The notes beneath the pieces were generated by a model. The model was not told where the DNA came from and ran no database searches. It worked only from the letters and a program-made list of their open reading frames with translations. A stretch of DNA of 64,000 nt from Pseudomonas rhizophila (GTDB lineage Bacteria > Pseudomonadota > Gammaproteobacteria > Pseudomonadales > Pseudomonadaceae): assembly GCF_003033885.1 (NCBI RefSeq), contig NZ_CP024081.1, forward strand, positions 142,232 through 206,231. The letters run 5' to 3'. Positions 16,404-25,629 of this stretch are shown here, piece by piece. Every line of letters starts with the position of its first letter. Position 1 is the first letter of the stretch. Made by a program: the position numbers and the translations under genes.

Positions 16404-18188
16404 CTACTTCTGCTCGCTCTGCGGGGTCACGCGCAGGACTTCCTCAACGGTCGTCAGCCCTGCGGCGACTTTTTGTGCGCCCGATAACCGCAAGCTGCGC
16501 ATCCCTTCCTTGAATGCCTGGCGACGCACCGCCAGCAGGTCGGTGTCGGGGTGAATCAAGCCTTTGACGCTGTCGGTCAATTGCATGATTTCGTAGACCC
16601 CGGCGCGGCCGCGATAGCCGGTGTCACGGCATTCCAGGCAGCCGACGGCCTGTTGGGCATTGGCCGGCAACGGGGCCTGCCAGGGGCGTGTCAGGGTCTG
16701 CCAATCGTCTTCATCCAGGGTCAGAGGGGCCTTGCAGTGCGGGCACAGCGTGCGCACCAGGCGCTGGGCCATGACGCCGAGCACCGTGGCTTTGATCAGG
16801 TAATGGGGCACGCCTAGCTCCAGCAAGCGACTGATGGCGCTCGGTGCATCGTTGGTGTGCAGGGTCGAGAGGACGAGGTGTCCGGTGAGCGCCGCCTGGA
16901 TCGCCATTTCAGCGGTTTCCAGATCGCGGATCTCGCCGATCATGATGATGTCCGGGTCTTGCCGCATCAGCGCCCGGACCCCGGCGGCGAAGGTCAGGTC
17001 GATGTTGTGCTGCACCTGCATCTGGTTGAAGGACGCCTCGACCATTTCAATCGGGTCCTCGATGGTGCAAAGGTTTACCTCTGGTGTCGCCAGCTTCTTG
17101 AGGGTGGTGTAGAGGGTGGTGGTCTTGCCCGAACCGGTGGGGCCGGTCACCAGGATGATGCCGTTGGGCTGACGGGTCATGTCTTGCCAGCGGCGCAGGT
17201 CATCGGCGGAGAAGCCGAGCTGGTCGAAGTCCTTGAGCAGTACTTCGGGATCGAAGATCCGCATGACCATTTTTTCGCCAAACGCCGTGGGCAGCGTCGA
17301 CAGGCGTAATTCCACTTCGCCACCGTCCGGAGTCTTGGTCTTGACCCGACCGTCCTGGGGCTTGCGCTTTTCCGCGACGTTCATCCGCCCCAGGCTCTTG
17401 AGGCGACTGATGATCGCCATCGTCACCTGCGGCGGGAACTGATAGACGGTGTGCAGCACCCCGTCGATGCGAAAGCGCACCGTGCCCTGCTCGCGACGCG
17501 GTTCGATGTGGATATCGCTGGCACGTTGCTGGAAGGCGTATTGGAACAGCCAGTCGACAATGTTGACGATATGGGCGTCGTTGGCGTCCGGCTCCTGATC
17601 GCTGGCGCCCAGGTTGAGCAGTTGTTCGAAGTTGCTCAGGTTGCTCGGTTGCTGGTCGACCGTAGTGGCGCCGCTGACCGATTTGGCCAGGCGATAGAAC
17701 TCCACGCTCAGGCGCTGGATATCCACCGGGTTGGCAACGACCCTCTGGATCGGCAGCTTGAGTACATGGGTCAGGTCCGCTTCCCAACTGCTGACGTAAG
17801 GCTGGGCGCTGGCCACCGTGACCGCGTCGCGGTCCACAGCCACCGCGAGAATCTTGTGGCGCTGGGCAAAGGCGTAGGACATCAGCGGCGTGACGGCCGC
17901 CACGTTGATTTTCAGCGGGTCGATGCGCAGGTAGGGCTGGCCGGCCTGTTGCGACAGCCAGAGGGTCAGGCTTTCCAGGTCCAGGCGCTTGCCGGGGCGG
18001 CTGAGATCGTCCAGATGCTGGTTGGCGATGAACTCCAGTGGGTGCAGCTGGGCGCTGGCGCTATGGCGCCGGCGCGCATTGAGTGCGGTTTCGGCGCAGT
18101 CCTGGCTGATGAAGCCCTGGGCGACCAATTGGCGCAGCAGATCATTGAGGTCCAGCCAGCGGTCCTGAGTGGCGTGTTTGGTGGACAT
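16404..18188 (-). CDS. GspE/PilB-type secretion ATPase without neighbouring secretion genes
   Basis: 594 residues. An N-terminal GspE/MshEN domain (about 1-200) is followed by the motor domain with Walker A GPTGSGKTT, the Asp box, Walker B (DPDIIMIGEIRD), the His box (GHLVLSTLHTNDAPSAISRL) and a tetracysteine zinc site (CPHC and CLEC). It would power type II secretion or type IV pilus assembly, but none of the other components are encoded nearby. ATG 18188 follows an AGGAA site and gives the family N-terminus. The same orphan gene is known as PA5210 in P. aeruginosa. Confidence 0.92.
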   Translation of the reverse strand: MSTKHATQDRWLDLNDLLRQLVAQGFISQDCAETALNARRRHSASAQLHPLEFIANQHLDDLSRPGKRLDLESLTLWLSQQAGQPYLRIDPLKINVAAVTPLMSYAFAQRHKILAVAVDRDAVTVASAQPYVSSWEADLTHVLKLPIQRVVANPVDIQRLSVEFYRLAKSVSGATTVDQQPSNLSNFEQLLNLGASDQEPDANDAHIVNIVDWLFQYAFQQRASDIHIEPRREQGTVRFRIDGVLHTVYQFPPQVTMAIISRLKSLGRMNVAEKRKPQDGRVKTKTPDGGEVELRLSTLPTAFGEKMVMRIFDPEVLLKDFDQLGFSADDLRRWQDMTRQPNGIILVTGPTGSGKTTTLYTTLKKLATPEVNLCTIEDPIEMVEASFNQMQVQHNIDLTFAAGVRALMRQDPDIIMIGEIRDLETAEMAIQAALTGHLVLSTLHTNDAPSAISRLLELGVPHYLIKATVLGVMAQRLVRTLCPHCKAPLTLDEDDWQTLTRPWQAPLPANAQQAVGCLECRDTGYRGRAGVYEIMQLTDSVKGLIHPDTDLLAVRRQAFKEGMRSLRLSGAQKVAAGLTTVEEVLRVTPQSEQK

Positions 18189-18332
18189 GCGGGTTCCTAT
18201 TGGACAATTGCAGCAAAGCCGCGATACAGACGCTTCGGCGTCCTCGCTCGGTCTGCAAAAGAATAGTCCCGACACTATGGACCGTTGGGCCACTACCCGA
18301 CCAATGCGTTTCGAATTCTTGCCGGCAGCCGT

Positions 18333-18665
18333 TCAGCCTGCCGCCTGGGCCGGCTCAAGGCGCGCACTGTCAGCGTCTTGCAGGTCCACGGAGCACACGC
18401 TGATCAGGTTACGTAATTTTTCAGCGAGCACTTGGGCACGGTGCCAGCTCAACCCGTCCATGAGGATCTCCATCGACAGCAGATCGTCGTCGCGTTCGAC
18501 GTGGACCTGCCGGGGTGTCAGGCCTTGCAAGGCAAACAGATTCAGCGCCCGGCACAGCAGATCCGGTTCGGCTTCGGCCCGCAGATGGTAGTGGGCGCGA
18601 CAATGGCGATTCTGGGCGTGCCAGACATCGGGTCGGTTGGAGGTGACGGCTTCGAGAGGGGGCAT
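18333..18665 (-). CDS. Small ACT-like protein (IlvM-resembling)
   Basis: 110 residues. The middle part (CRAHYHLRAEAEPDLLCRAL, LTPRQVHVERDDDLLSMEI) has the beta-alpha-beta pattern of an ACT domain and resembles the small regulatory subunit of acetolactate synthase II (IlvM), but no catalytic subunit lies nearby. A GGAGACC ribosome-binding site precedes ATG 18665. It is divergent from the Lrp gene, so an amino-acid-linked role is possible. Function is not assigned. Confidence 0.7.
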   Translation of the reverse strand: MPPLEAVTSNRPDVWHAQNRHCRAHYHLRAEAEPDLLCRALNLFALQGLTPRQVHVERDDDLLSMEILMDGLSWHRAQVLAEKLRNLISVCSVDLQDADSARLEPAQAAG

Positions 18666-18790
18666 GGACGGTCTCCGGGGATGTGGAGAAATGTTTACAT
18701 GCGCGACGGGGTATTTCTTATCTAATATGAATGATTATTCAGATCCGGTGAATCGTATGATTCTGGATTAAGCCTAGAAGAGGTTTATTT

Positions 18791-19261
18791 ATGCACGGAG
18801 AGTTGGACGGCTACGACCGCAGGATCCTGGCGCTGCTCCAAGAGGATGCTTCGCTGTCCAGCGCGCAGATCGCCGAACAGGTGGGCTTGTCCCAATCACC
18901 CTGCTGGCGGCGGATTCAACGGATGAAGGAGGAGGGGATTATTCGCGGTCAGGTGACCTTGCTCGATCGCAAGAAAATCGGCCTCAACACGCAGATATTC
19001 GCCGAAATAAAACTCAACGCGCACGGACGTTCGAACTTCACCGAGTTCACCGAAGCCATTCGCGGCTTTCCCGAGGTGCTGGAATGCTACGTGCTGATGG
19101 GGTCGGTGGATTTCCTGCTGCGCATCGTCACGGCGGACATCGAGGCGTATGAACGCTTCTTCTTCGAAAAGCTGTCGATGGTGCCGGGGATCCAGGAAGT
19201 GAACTCGATTGTGGCGCTGTCGGAGATCAAATCGACGACGAGTTTGCCGGTGGTGCGCTGA
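18791..19261 (+). CDS. Lrp/AsnC family transcriptional regulator
   Basis: 156 residues. The N-terminal helix-turn-helix (LDGYDRRILALLQEDASLSSAQIAEQVGLSQSPCWRRI) and C-terminal RAM/ACT ligand domain (ECYVLMGSVDFLLRIVTADIEAYERFFFEKL) are both complete. Such proteins bind amino acids and control amino-acid metabolism or efflux. It is divergent from the ACT-like gene across a 125-bp gap, which is a candidate regulated promoter. It ends just before a REP pair. Confidence 0.93.
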   Translation: MHGELDGYDRRILALLQEDASLSSAQIAEQVGLSQSPCWRRIQRMKEEGIIRGQVTLLDRKKIGLNTQIFAEIKLNAHGRSNFTEFTEAIRGFPEVLECYVLMGSVDFLLRIVTADIEAYERFFFEKLSMVPGIQEVNSIVALSEIKSTTSLPVVR

Positions 19262-19292
19262 GCTTGTTTTTGCGGTGTTTGTGCTGGCCCCC

Positions 19293-19370
19293 CATCGCGA
19301 GCAGGCTCGCTCCCACATGGGATCTCTGTTCGCCGAAGATCCATTGTGGGAGCGAGCCTGCTCGCGATGG
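19293..19370. repeat. REP pair between convergent genes
   Basis: ATCGCGAGCAGGCTCGCTCC at 19293 and its inverted partner GAGCGAGCCTGCTCGCGAT ending near 19370, between the Lrp and CYTH-CHAD stop codons. Confidence 0.88.
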
Positions 19371-19375
19371 CAATG

Positions 19376-20743
19376 TTACAGGCGCAGCAAAGTCTTCCAG
19401 GCCCGATTCTGATAAACCGCGATCGCCTGTTGCTTGCGCGCCTCCAGGGCTTCTTCGGTAATCGGTTCGTTGGCCAGTTGTGCCAGTTTGTTCAGCTCAC
19501 CGTAGAGGCGGTCCATTTCCGGGATTTCCAGCACATGGCGAGCGTGGTGCAGCCAGGCCTGGATGCGTTCAATGCGCGGCAGCTGTTCGGCCAGGTCTTC
19601 CGGCTGTTGCTGATAGCGTTGCAGTTGCAGCGACGAGGACTCTTCGCCCAGCAGGCGCGGCAGCCAGCTAGCCAGTTGGGCGGCACCCTGGCGATTGCCG
19701 CGGGTGTTGCGCTCGGCAGCCCAGCTGCGGGCCAGCAGCCAGCGTGAAGTGTTGAGGGAGAATTGGCCCCAGCGCGGGTCTTGCAGCTCTTCAAGGAACT
19801 GTTCCGGCGCGGCCTTGCGCACGTCTTCGTCATCCAGGCCGGCCTGGACCAACGGGCGCCAGTCTTCCAGCAGTGCGTCCAGGGCGACGCGCAAGTCATG
19901 CGTTGATTGGCGTGGTGCGGCCTGGCCGAGGCTGCTGAGCAGGGCGCGCAATTCGGCCAGGTTTTCCACCCAATCCTGCAGCAGGCGCCAGTGGCCGTTA
20001 AAACGATACTGTTCGGCCAGACGCTGGCTGCTGCCCAGTAAATGCCAGCTCAGCGCGGCAAAGGCATCATCGAGTGGCATCTCGCCGGTCAATTGCGGGG
20101 CCGGCAGACTCAGGGCATAGCTGTTCGCATCATGCAGGCGATAACCACGCTCGGCCTTGCTGATATCACACGGCATCAAGGGCAGGGTCGCGGCCAGCTC
20201 GGCGGCCAGTTCCAGCAGGGCAGCGGGTTCACCTTCGCGCAATTCCAGCTCCAGCTCGCAGATTTCTTCCTTCTGCTTGCCGACCACGACGTGGCCCAGG
20301 TCCAGCGCGGCCTCGATGACCACTTTGCTTTTGCCGCGGCCCCAGGCGATTTCCGCGCGTTCACGCACGAAATCGGTGGTGAAGATGGCCTTGAGGGTTC
20401 TCTTGTCCAGTTCGGCCAACGCCTCTGGCCAGCATTCGCCATCGAGTTTCTTCAGGTCGAGCTTGGCTTTGGGCAGGTGCCAGTCGTACTCGTTGCGCTC
20501 GGACAGGCCGGCGATGCTCTGGCCGCGAGTCTTGAGGGTCTGGATCACCTCTTCGCCGTCGCGACGCAGGCGCAGGGCGACCTTGGCCCCGGCCAGGTCA
20601 CGCTCTGGCGTGTCGAAATACTGGTTCATCAGTTCGTGGCGTTCCCAGCCGCTTTTGTTGCGTTTCTTGAGCAATGGGTGCTCGCGCAAGGCTGCCAGGG
20701 TCTCGCGGCTGACGCGGAGTTTGATTTCGGTTTCTTTCTGCAT
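19376..20743 (-). CDS. CYTH-CHAD domain protein (YgiF-like triphosphatase)
   Basis: 455 residues. The N-terminal CYTH domain (1-200) carries the diagnostic ExExK motif KETEIKLRVS and basic/acidic tunnel residues (KVALRLRRDGE, ELELELREGE); the C-terminal CHAD domain (about 220-455) is helical with conserved His, for example THDLRVALDALLEDW and WLHHARHVLEIPEMDRLYGEL. CYTH enzymes hydrolyse inorganic triphosphate, and CHAD binds polyphosphate. The cell use is likely polyphosphate or triphosphate turnover. It is divergent from argE across a 205-bp gap that holds a perfect inverted repeat. Confidence 0.92.
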   Translation of the reverse strand: MQKETEIKLRVSRETLAALREHPLLKKRNKSGWERHELMNQYFDTPERDLAGAKVALRLRRDGEEVIQTLKTRGQSIAGLSERNEYDWHLPKAKLDLKKLDGECWPEALAELDKRTLKAIFTTDFVRERAEIAWGRGKSKVVIEAALDLGHVVVGKQKEEICELELELREGEPAALLELAAELAATLPLMPCDISKAERGYRLHDANSYALSLPAPQLTGEMPLDDAFAALSWHLLGSSQRLAEQYRFNGHWRLLQDWVENLAELRALLSSLGQAAPRQSTHDLRVALDALLEDWRPLVQAGLDDEDVRKAAPEQFLEELQDPRWGQFSLNTSRWLLARSWAAERNTRGNRQGAAQLASWLPRLLGEESSSLQLQRYQQQPEDLAEQLPRIERIQAWLHHARHVLEIPEMDRLYGELNKLAQLANEPITEEALEARKQQAIAVYQNRAWKTLLRL

Positions 20744-20848
20744 GGCCGGAAAATCCAGGGATCGGGTGCGCAGCCGGGGGAAGGTGTGGCTGCCAAGGCC
20801 GTGCAGTGTACAGGACTCATCCGTTCTACGCGCCGCGGCGGTTTATGG

Positions 20849-20898
20849 GAGTGTCCTGTCTCACCAATACTGTTCCTTTTGGGTGAGACAGGACACTC
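20849..20898. repeat. Perfect 17-bp inverted repeat upstream of argE
   Basis: GAGTGTCCTGTCTCACC (20849-20865) and its exact reverse complement (20882-20898) enclose a 16-base loop. It ends 50 bp before the argE start and lies between divergent genes. The arms do not match the REP family in this window. It could form an RNA hairpin in the argE leader, be a mobile-repeat remnant, or be an operator. Confidence 0.8.
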
Positions 20899-20948
20899 GC
20901 GCAAGATGGTTCTATGATGGACATCAATTTGTAAGTCCGGAGCCAGCG

Positions 20949-22106
20949 ATGCCTTTGCCCACCCTGAAAGATCAGTTCGCTGCCCTGATCGCCGCGCCTT
21001 CGGTCAGTTGTACCCAACCTGGGCTGGACCAGTCCAACAGTGCCGTGATCGAGCTGCTGGCGGGTTGGCTCGCCGATCTGGGGTTCTCCTGCGATATCCA
21101 GCAGGTCAGCCCCGGCAAGTTCAATTTGCTGGCCAGTTTCGGCAGCGGTCCCGGAGGCCTGGTACTGGCCGGGCACAGCGACACGGTGCCGTTCGACGGC
21201 CAGTTGTGGCAGACCGATCCGCTGAAGCTCACCGAGGTCGATGGCCGTTGGGTTGGCCTGGGCAGTTGCGACATGAAGGGTTTTTTCGCCCTCGCCATCG
21301 AAGCGGTCAAGCCCTTGCTGGAGCAACCGTTCAAGCAGCCCTTGCTGATCCTGGCCACTTGCGACGAAGAAAGCTCCATGGCCGGCGCCCGTGCCCTGGC
21401 CGATGCCGGAAGGCCGTTGGGGCGTGCGGCGGTGATCGGCGAGCCGACCGGCCTCAAGCCGATTCGGATGCACAAAGGCATCATGATGGAGCGCATCGAC
21501 ATTCTCGGGCGCAGTGGTCATTCCTCCGACCCGAGCCTGGGTCACAGCGCTCTTGAAGCGATGCACGACGCTATGGGCGAGTTGCGTGGCCTGCGCCTAC
21601 AATGGCAGCGCGAATTTCGTAACCCGCAATTCACCGTGCCACAGCCAACCCTGAATTTCGGCTGCATCCACGGCGGCGACAACCCCAACAGGATTTGCGG
21701 CCAGTGCTCCATGGAGTTCGATCTGCGGCCATTGCCCGGCATGGACCCGAATGTCTTGCGGGCTGCGATCCAGCAGAAGCTCAATCCCATCGCCGAGCGT
21801 CATAAAGTCAAGATCGACTACGCACCGCTGTTCCCCGAAGTGCCCCCCTTCGAGCAGGCCGAAGACTGCGAACTGGTGCGAGTGGCCGAGCGACTCACCG
21901 GCCATCGTGCCGAAGCAGTGGCGTTTGGCACCGAAGCGCCTTATCTTCAGCGTCTTGGCTGCGAAACCCTGGTACTTGGCCCCGGCGATATCGCCTGTGC
22001 CCACCAACCGGGCGAGTACCTTGAAATGTCACGTTTGCAACCTACCGTGCAGCTATTGCGGCAACTGATCGAACATTACTGCCTGACACCGGCCACGGCC
22101 GGCTAA
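20949..22106 (+). CDS. argE: Acetylornithine deacetylase
   Basis: 385 residues. It hydrolyses N-acetylornithine to ornithine and acetate in arginine biosynthesis. M20 metallopeptidase motifs are visible: H76-S-D78 in LVLAGHSDTVP, D108 in GLGSCDMKGF, the catalytic-metal Glu in ATCDEESSMAGA and the C-terminal CAHQPGEY histidine. The start ATG 20949 follows a GGAG site; the open frame extends upstream to 20157, over the divergent CYTH-CHAD gene, and is not used. argA follows after 133 bp on the same strand. Confidence 0.93.
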   Translation: MPLPTLKDQFAALIAAPSVSCTQPGLDQSNSAVIELLAGWLADLGFSCDIQQVSPGKFNLLASFGSGPGGLVLAGHSDTVPFDGQLWQTDPLKLTEVDGRWVGLGSCDMKGFFALAIEAVKPLLEQPFKQPLLILATCDEESSMAGARALADAGRPLGRAAVIGEPTGLKPIRMHKGIMMERIDILGRSGHSSDPSLGHSALEAMHDAMGELRGLRLQWQREFRNPQFTVPQPTLNFGCIHGGDNPNRICGQCSMEFDLRPLPGMDPNVLRAAIQQKLNPIAERHKVKIDYAPLFPEVPPFEQAEDCELVRVAERLTGHRAEAVAFGTEAPYLQRLGCETLVLGPGDIACAHQPGEYLEMSRLQPTVQLLRQLIEHYCLTPATAG

Positions 22107-22239
22107 ATTGCCCACATCCGGGCCCGTATTCATGAGGAGAGCGCGCGTGTCGCCAAGCCTGTTCCGACGATAACCATCAGCCCGCTGTGCGTTCCGTTTC
22201 GTCTTTTTTCGGCTGCTATTTATTTACAGGCCCAGGTTC

Positions 22240-23538
22240 ATGCCCGAATACGTCAATTGGCTTCGTCACGCTTCGCCCTACATCAACGCCCACCGCGATT
22301 GCACCTTCATCGTCATGCTGCCCGGCGATGGTGTGGAACATCCGAACTTCGGCAACATCGTCCATGACCTGGTACTGCTGCACAGCCTTGGCGTGCGTCT
22401 GGTGCTGGTTCATGGTTCGCGTCCACAGATCGAAACCCGCCTCGCCGCGCGGGGCCTGACGCCCCATTACCACCACGGTATGCGCATCACCGACGCTGCA
22501 ACTCTGGAATGCGTGATCGACGCTGTCGGCCAGCTGCGCATCGCCATTGAAGCGCGCCTGTCGATGGACATGGCGTCCTCGCCGATGCAGGGTTCGCGCC
22601 TGCGGGTCGCCAGCGGCAACCTGGTGACGGCACGGCCCATCGGCGTACTGGAAGGCGTGGATTATCACCACACCGGCGAAGTCCGTCGGGTCGATCGCAA
22701 GGGCATCAATCGCCTGCTGGACGAACGCTCCATCGTCCTGCTGTCACCATTGGGCTATTCACCGACCGGGGAGATTTTCAACCTCGCCTGCGAAGACGTG
22801 GCGACCCGGGCGGCCATCGACCTGGCAGCCGACAAACTGCTGCTGTTCGGTGCCGAGCAGGGGCTGATCGGCGAAGACGGTCGTTTAGTGCGCGAGTTGC
22901 GCCCGCAACAGGTCCCGGCCCACATGCAACGGCTGGGCAGCGACTATCAGGCCGAGCTGCTGGATGCGGCGGCCCAGGCCTGTCGCGGTGGTGTGGCGCG
23001 CAGTCATATCGTCAGCTACGTCGAAGACGGTGCGTTGCTGGCCGAACTGTTTACCCGCGATGGCAGCGGTACGCTGGTGGCCCAGGAACAATTCGAGGTG
23101 GTGCGCGAAGCGGCCATCGAGGATGTCGGCGGTTTGCTGGACCTGATCAGCCCGCTGGAAGAACAGGGGATTCTGGTGCGTCGTTCCCGCGAAGTGCTGG
23201 AGCGTGAGATTGAGCAGTTCAGCGTGGTCGAACGCGAAGGCATGATCATCGCCTGCGCGGCGCTTTATCAGATCGCCGATTCGGATGCCGGGGAGCTGGC
23301 GTGCCTGGCGGTGAATCCGGAATACCGCCACGGCGGTCGTGGCGATGAGCTGCTGGAGCGGATCGAAACCCGGGCTCGGGCCAAAGGGCTCAAGACGCTC
23401 TTCGTACTCACCACCCGTACGGCCCATTGGTTCCGCGAGCGGGGCTTTGAGCCCAGCAGTGTCGAGCGCCTGCCAGCGGCGCGGGCATCGCTGTACAACT
23501 ATCAGCGCAACTCGAAAATCTTCGAAAAAGCCCTCTAG
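22240..23538 (+). CDS. argA: N-acetylglutamate synthase
   Basis: 432 residues, the classical ArgA length. The N-terminal amino-acid-kinase-like domain (about 1-285; HDLVLLHSLGVRLVLVHGSR and LSPLGYSPTGEIFNLACEDVA) is followed by a GNAT acetyltransferase domain (about 290-432; CLAVNPEYRHGGRGDELLERIE). It makes N-acetylglutamate, the first step of arginine synthesis, and is feedback-inhibited by arginine through the kinase-like domain in the family. It is downstream of argE, consistent with co-regulation. Confidence 0.95.
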   Translation: MPEYVNWLRHASPYINAHRDCTFIVMLPGDGVEHPNFGNIVHDLVLLHSLGVRLVLVHGSRPQIETRLAARGLTPHYHHGMRITDAATLECVIDAVGQLRIAIEARLSMDMASSPMQGSRLRVASGNLVTARPIGVLEGVDYHHTGEVRRVDRKGINRLLDERSIVLLSPLGYSPTGEIFNLACEDVATRAAIDLAADKLLLFGAEQGLIGEDGRLVRELRPQQVPAHMQRLGSDYQAELLDAAAQACRGGVARSHIVSYVEDGALLAELFTRDGSGTLVAQEQFEVVREAAIEDVGGLLDLISPLEEQGILVRRSREVLEREIEQFSVVEREGMIIACAALYQIADSDAGELACLAVNPEYRHGGRGDELLERIETRARAKGLKTLFVLTTRTAHWFRERGFEPSSVERLPAARASLYNYQRNSKIFEKAL

Positions 23539-24027
23539 GCGTCCTGCCAGGGGGTGAGCCGCACATCGGAGTGAACCGCGTAGCTGCGACCTTCTTGATT
23601 CCAGACAATGATCCGTCCGGCTGGAATCCATCAAGATCGCAGCTACGCTGTTTTGTCCATGAGTGCTGCATTTGGAGTGCTTGGGAGCCCCGCCGCGTTT
23701 CCAGGATCGCCACAGTGCAGGACCGCTATCAATAAAAACATTCAGTAATTCACAGACTGGCCGATATGCCATGTCACGGTTGGATGACGCTTTGATGGCG
23801 GTGATATTTCCAAATGAGCTGAAAACTTATGAAACAATTCTTTTTAGATTTATAAACAAACCATTATTCTGCGGGCCGATGTCGCGGGGTTAGACGATGG
23901 TCGTAATCACAAATGCTTACGATTGACTTGCCAGTCACGGTCTGGCGCTAATCACGCATCCGCGGATTCCGGGCGTTCGACCCGGAACCAAAGACACACA
24001 AGAATTAGAAAACGAGAGGAGCGAAGC
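23539..24027. other. 489-bp intergenic region between argA and the porin gene
   Basis: It holds an inverted repeat at 23579-23647 whose outer arms (CGTAGCTGCGA and TCGCAGCTACG) match perfectly, and then a relatively AT-rich stretch (23740-23930) that probably carries the porin promoter. Short frames in this stretch have no convincing start or family. No tRNA or riboswitch was recognised. Confidence 0.6.
23579..23647. repeat. GATCGCAGC-type inverted repeat after argA
   Basis: CGTAGCTGCGACCTTCTTGA pairs with TCAAGATCGCAGCTACG around an inner GGAATCC/GATTCC pairing. It shares the AAGATCGCAGC core with the hairpin at 10885-10962, suggesting a second dispersed repeat family. It may end argA transcripts. 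Confidence 0.65.
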
Positions 24028-25347
24028 ATGAACAAGTCCACCTTGGCCCTGGCTGTGGCCGTTGGGGTTCTGGCGCAGCAGGCAGGCGCCGCGGGTTTTA
24101 TCGAGGACAGCAAGGCGTCTGTCAGTTCTCGTACGTTGTATTTCAATAACGATAACCGTGAAACGGGCACTGAAGATCTGCGCGAAACGGGCACCGGCCT
24201 CAAATTCGACTACAAATCTGGCTTCACGCAGGGTGTGGTTGGTTTCGGCATCGACGCTCAGGCGCTGGTTGGTATTCGTCTCGATGGGGGGAGGGGTCGT
24301 AACGCCGGCTCCTATATGCCAGCCGATACTGATGGTTCGGCTGTGCATGAGTGGAGCCGTTTGTCCGGCAACGTAAAGGCACTTTTCTCCAAAACCGAAG
24401 CTCACGTGGGTGGCGCCCTGGCACCAAACCTGCCGATCCTGGTTGCCAACGACAGCCGTCTGCTGCCACAGACCTTTGAAGGTGGCACCATCACCTCCAA
24501 GGAAATCGACAACGTTACTTTTAACGCTGGTCAGTTGGAACACGCCACAGGTCGTGCATCGAGCAACAGCACTGGTCTGGCAGTGGCGGGCGGTACCGAG
24601 GAAAGCAACCAGTTCCGTTACGCCGGTGCTGACTGGAAGGTCACCAAAGACCTGACCCTGCAGTACTACTACGCCAACCTGCAGGATTACTACAAGCAGC
24701 ACTTCCTGGGCGCGGTACACGTTTTCCCGATCAGCGAGGGGCAATCCTTCAAGACCGACCTGCGCTATTTCGACAGCAGCTCGGATGGCCGTAACGGCGA
24801 CGCGGGCTATCGCTTCAACAACAACAGTGGCTATGCCAAGAACCCGGGCGAGGTCGATAACAAGACCTGGAGCGCGATGTTCACTTACACCCTCGGTGGC
24901 AGTGCCTTCCTGTTGGGTCACCAGCAAGTCGGCGATGACGGTGGTTTTGTCTACCTGAACCAGGGCAACGTAGTTGATGGCAACGGTCGCCCCGAAGGTG
25001 CCGGTGGTGCGAGCTTCTACCTGTTCACCGACAGCATGATCAACGGGTTTGTCCGTGCCGGTGAAAATACCACCTTCGGCCAATACTCCTACGACTTCGC
25101 TTCCTTGGGCGTCCCAGGCCTGAAAGCCTCGGTTTCCTACCTGCGTGGTGATGACGTTAAAACCGTCAGCGGCTCAAGCGATTACTCCGAGTGGGAACGC
25201 GACATGCGTGTGGATTACGTCATCCAGCAGGGTGCGTTGAAAGGCTTCGGTACCACCGTGCGTCACGGCTCCTACCGCAGCAGCGGTGTTGGCGATGATC
25301 AGGATCAGACTCGCGTGATCTTCAACTACACTTACAACTTCATGTAA
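24028..25347 (+). CDS. OprD-family outer membrane porin
   Basis: 439 residues. A signal peptide (MNKSTLALAVAVGVLAQQAGA) is followed by the hallmark mature start AGFIEDSKASVSSRTLYFNND of OprD porins, then alternating aromatic-rich beta strands and a C-terminal strand ending VIFNYTYNFM, the terminal aromatic signal for Bam assembly. LLPQTFEGG, typical of the family, is present. OprD porins form 18-stranded channels for small organic anions or amino acids; the substrate here cannot be read from sequence. ATG 24028 follows a GAGAGGAG site. It is a single-gene unit with its own terminator. Confidence 0.92.
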   Translation: MNKSTLALAVAVGVLAQQAGAAGFIEDSKASVSSRTLYFNNDNRETGTEDLRETGTGLKFDYKSGFTQGVVGFGIDAQALVGIRLDGGRGRNAGSYMPADTDGSAVHEWSRLSGNVKALFSKTEAHVGGALAPNLPILVANDSRLLPQTFEGGTITSKEIDNVTFNAGQLEHATGRASSNSTGLAVAGGTEESNQFRYAGADWKVTKDLTLQYYYANLQDYYKQHFLGAVHVFPISEGQSFKTDLRYFDSSSDGRNGDAGYRFNNNSGYAKNPGEVDNKTWSAMFTYTLGGSAFLLGHQQVGDDGGFVYLNQGNVVDGNGRPEGAGGASFYLFTDSMINGFVRAGENTTFGQYSYDFASLGVPGLKASVSYLRGDDVKTVSGSSDYSEWERDMRVDYVIQQGALKGFGTTVRHGSYRSSGVGDDQDQTRVIFNYTYNFM

Positions 25348-25364
25348 GACGTAGCGAAGTAAAG

Positions 25365-25400
25365 AAGCCCCGCCCGGCAGCACGCCGGGCGGGGCTTTTG
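25365..25400 (+). terminator. Intrinsic terminator of the porin gene
   Basis: AAGCCCCGCCCGGC and GCCGGGCGGGGCTT form a 14-bp GC-rich stem with a 5-base loop, then TTT, 17 bp after the porin stop. Confidence 0.92.
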
Positions 25401-25629
25401 CGTCTTCGGATCAGGCCCACCCCTGTAGCCTTCTCCGAACCTTCTCCTCTTTCAGCAACTCGAGGCCTTCTCGAAACCTCGGAAATAATCATGAGCGGCT
25501 AGGCCCGAAGCCGCCAGTGAACAGTTTTTTATATTCGCTATTGATCTAGATAAATGGATATTGATTCTTTTTAAAGCAATCAAAACCGGTGCACAGTTTG
25601 GACTCACAAAAACCATCAGGAGCCGCACC

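Noticed and set aside
23663..23893. 76-codon plus-strand frame in the argA-porin gap
   Set aside because: No ribosome site, no domain and AT-rich 3' half; likely chance.
25541..25554. Anr/FNR box before lsfA
   Set aside because: One mismatch from consensus in an AT-rich leader is too weak to annotate as a feature; it is mentioned only as a possibility.
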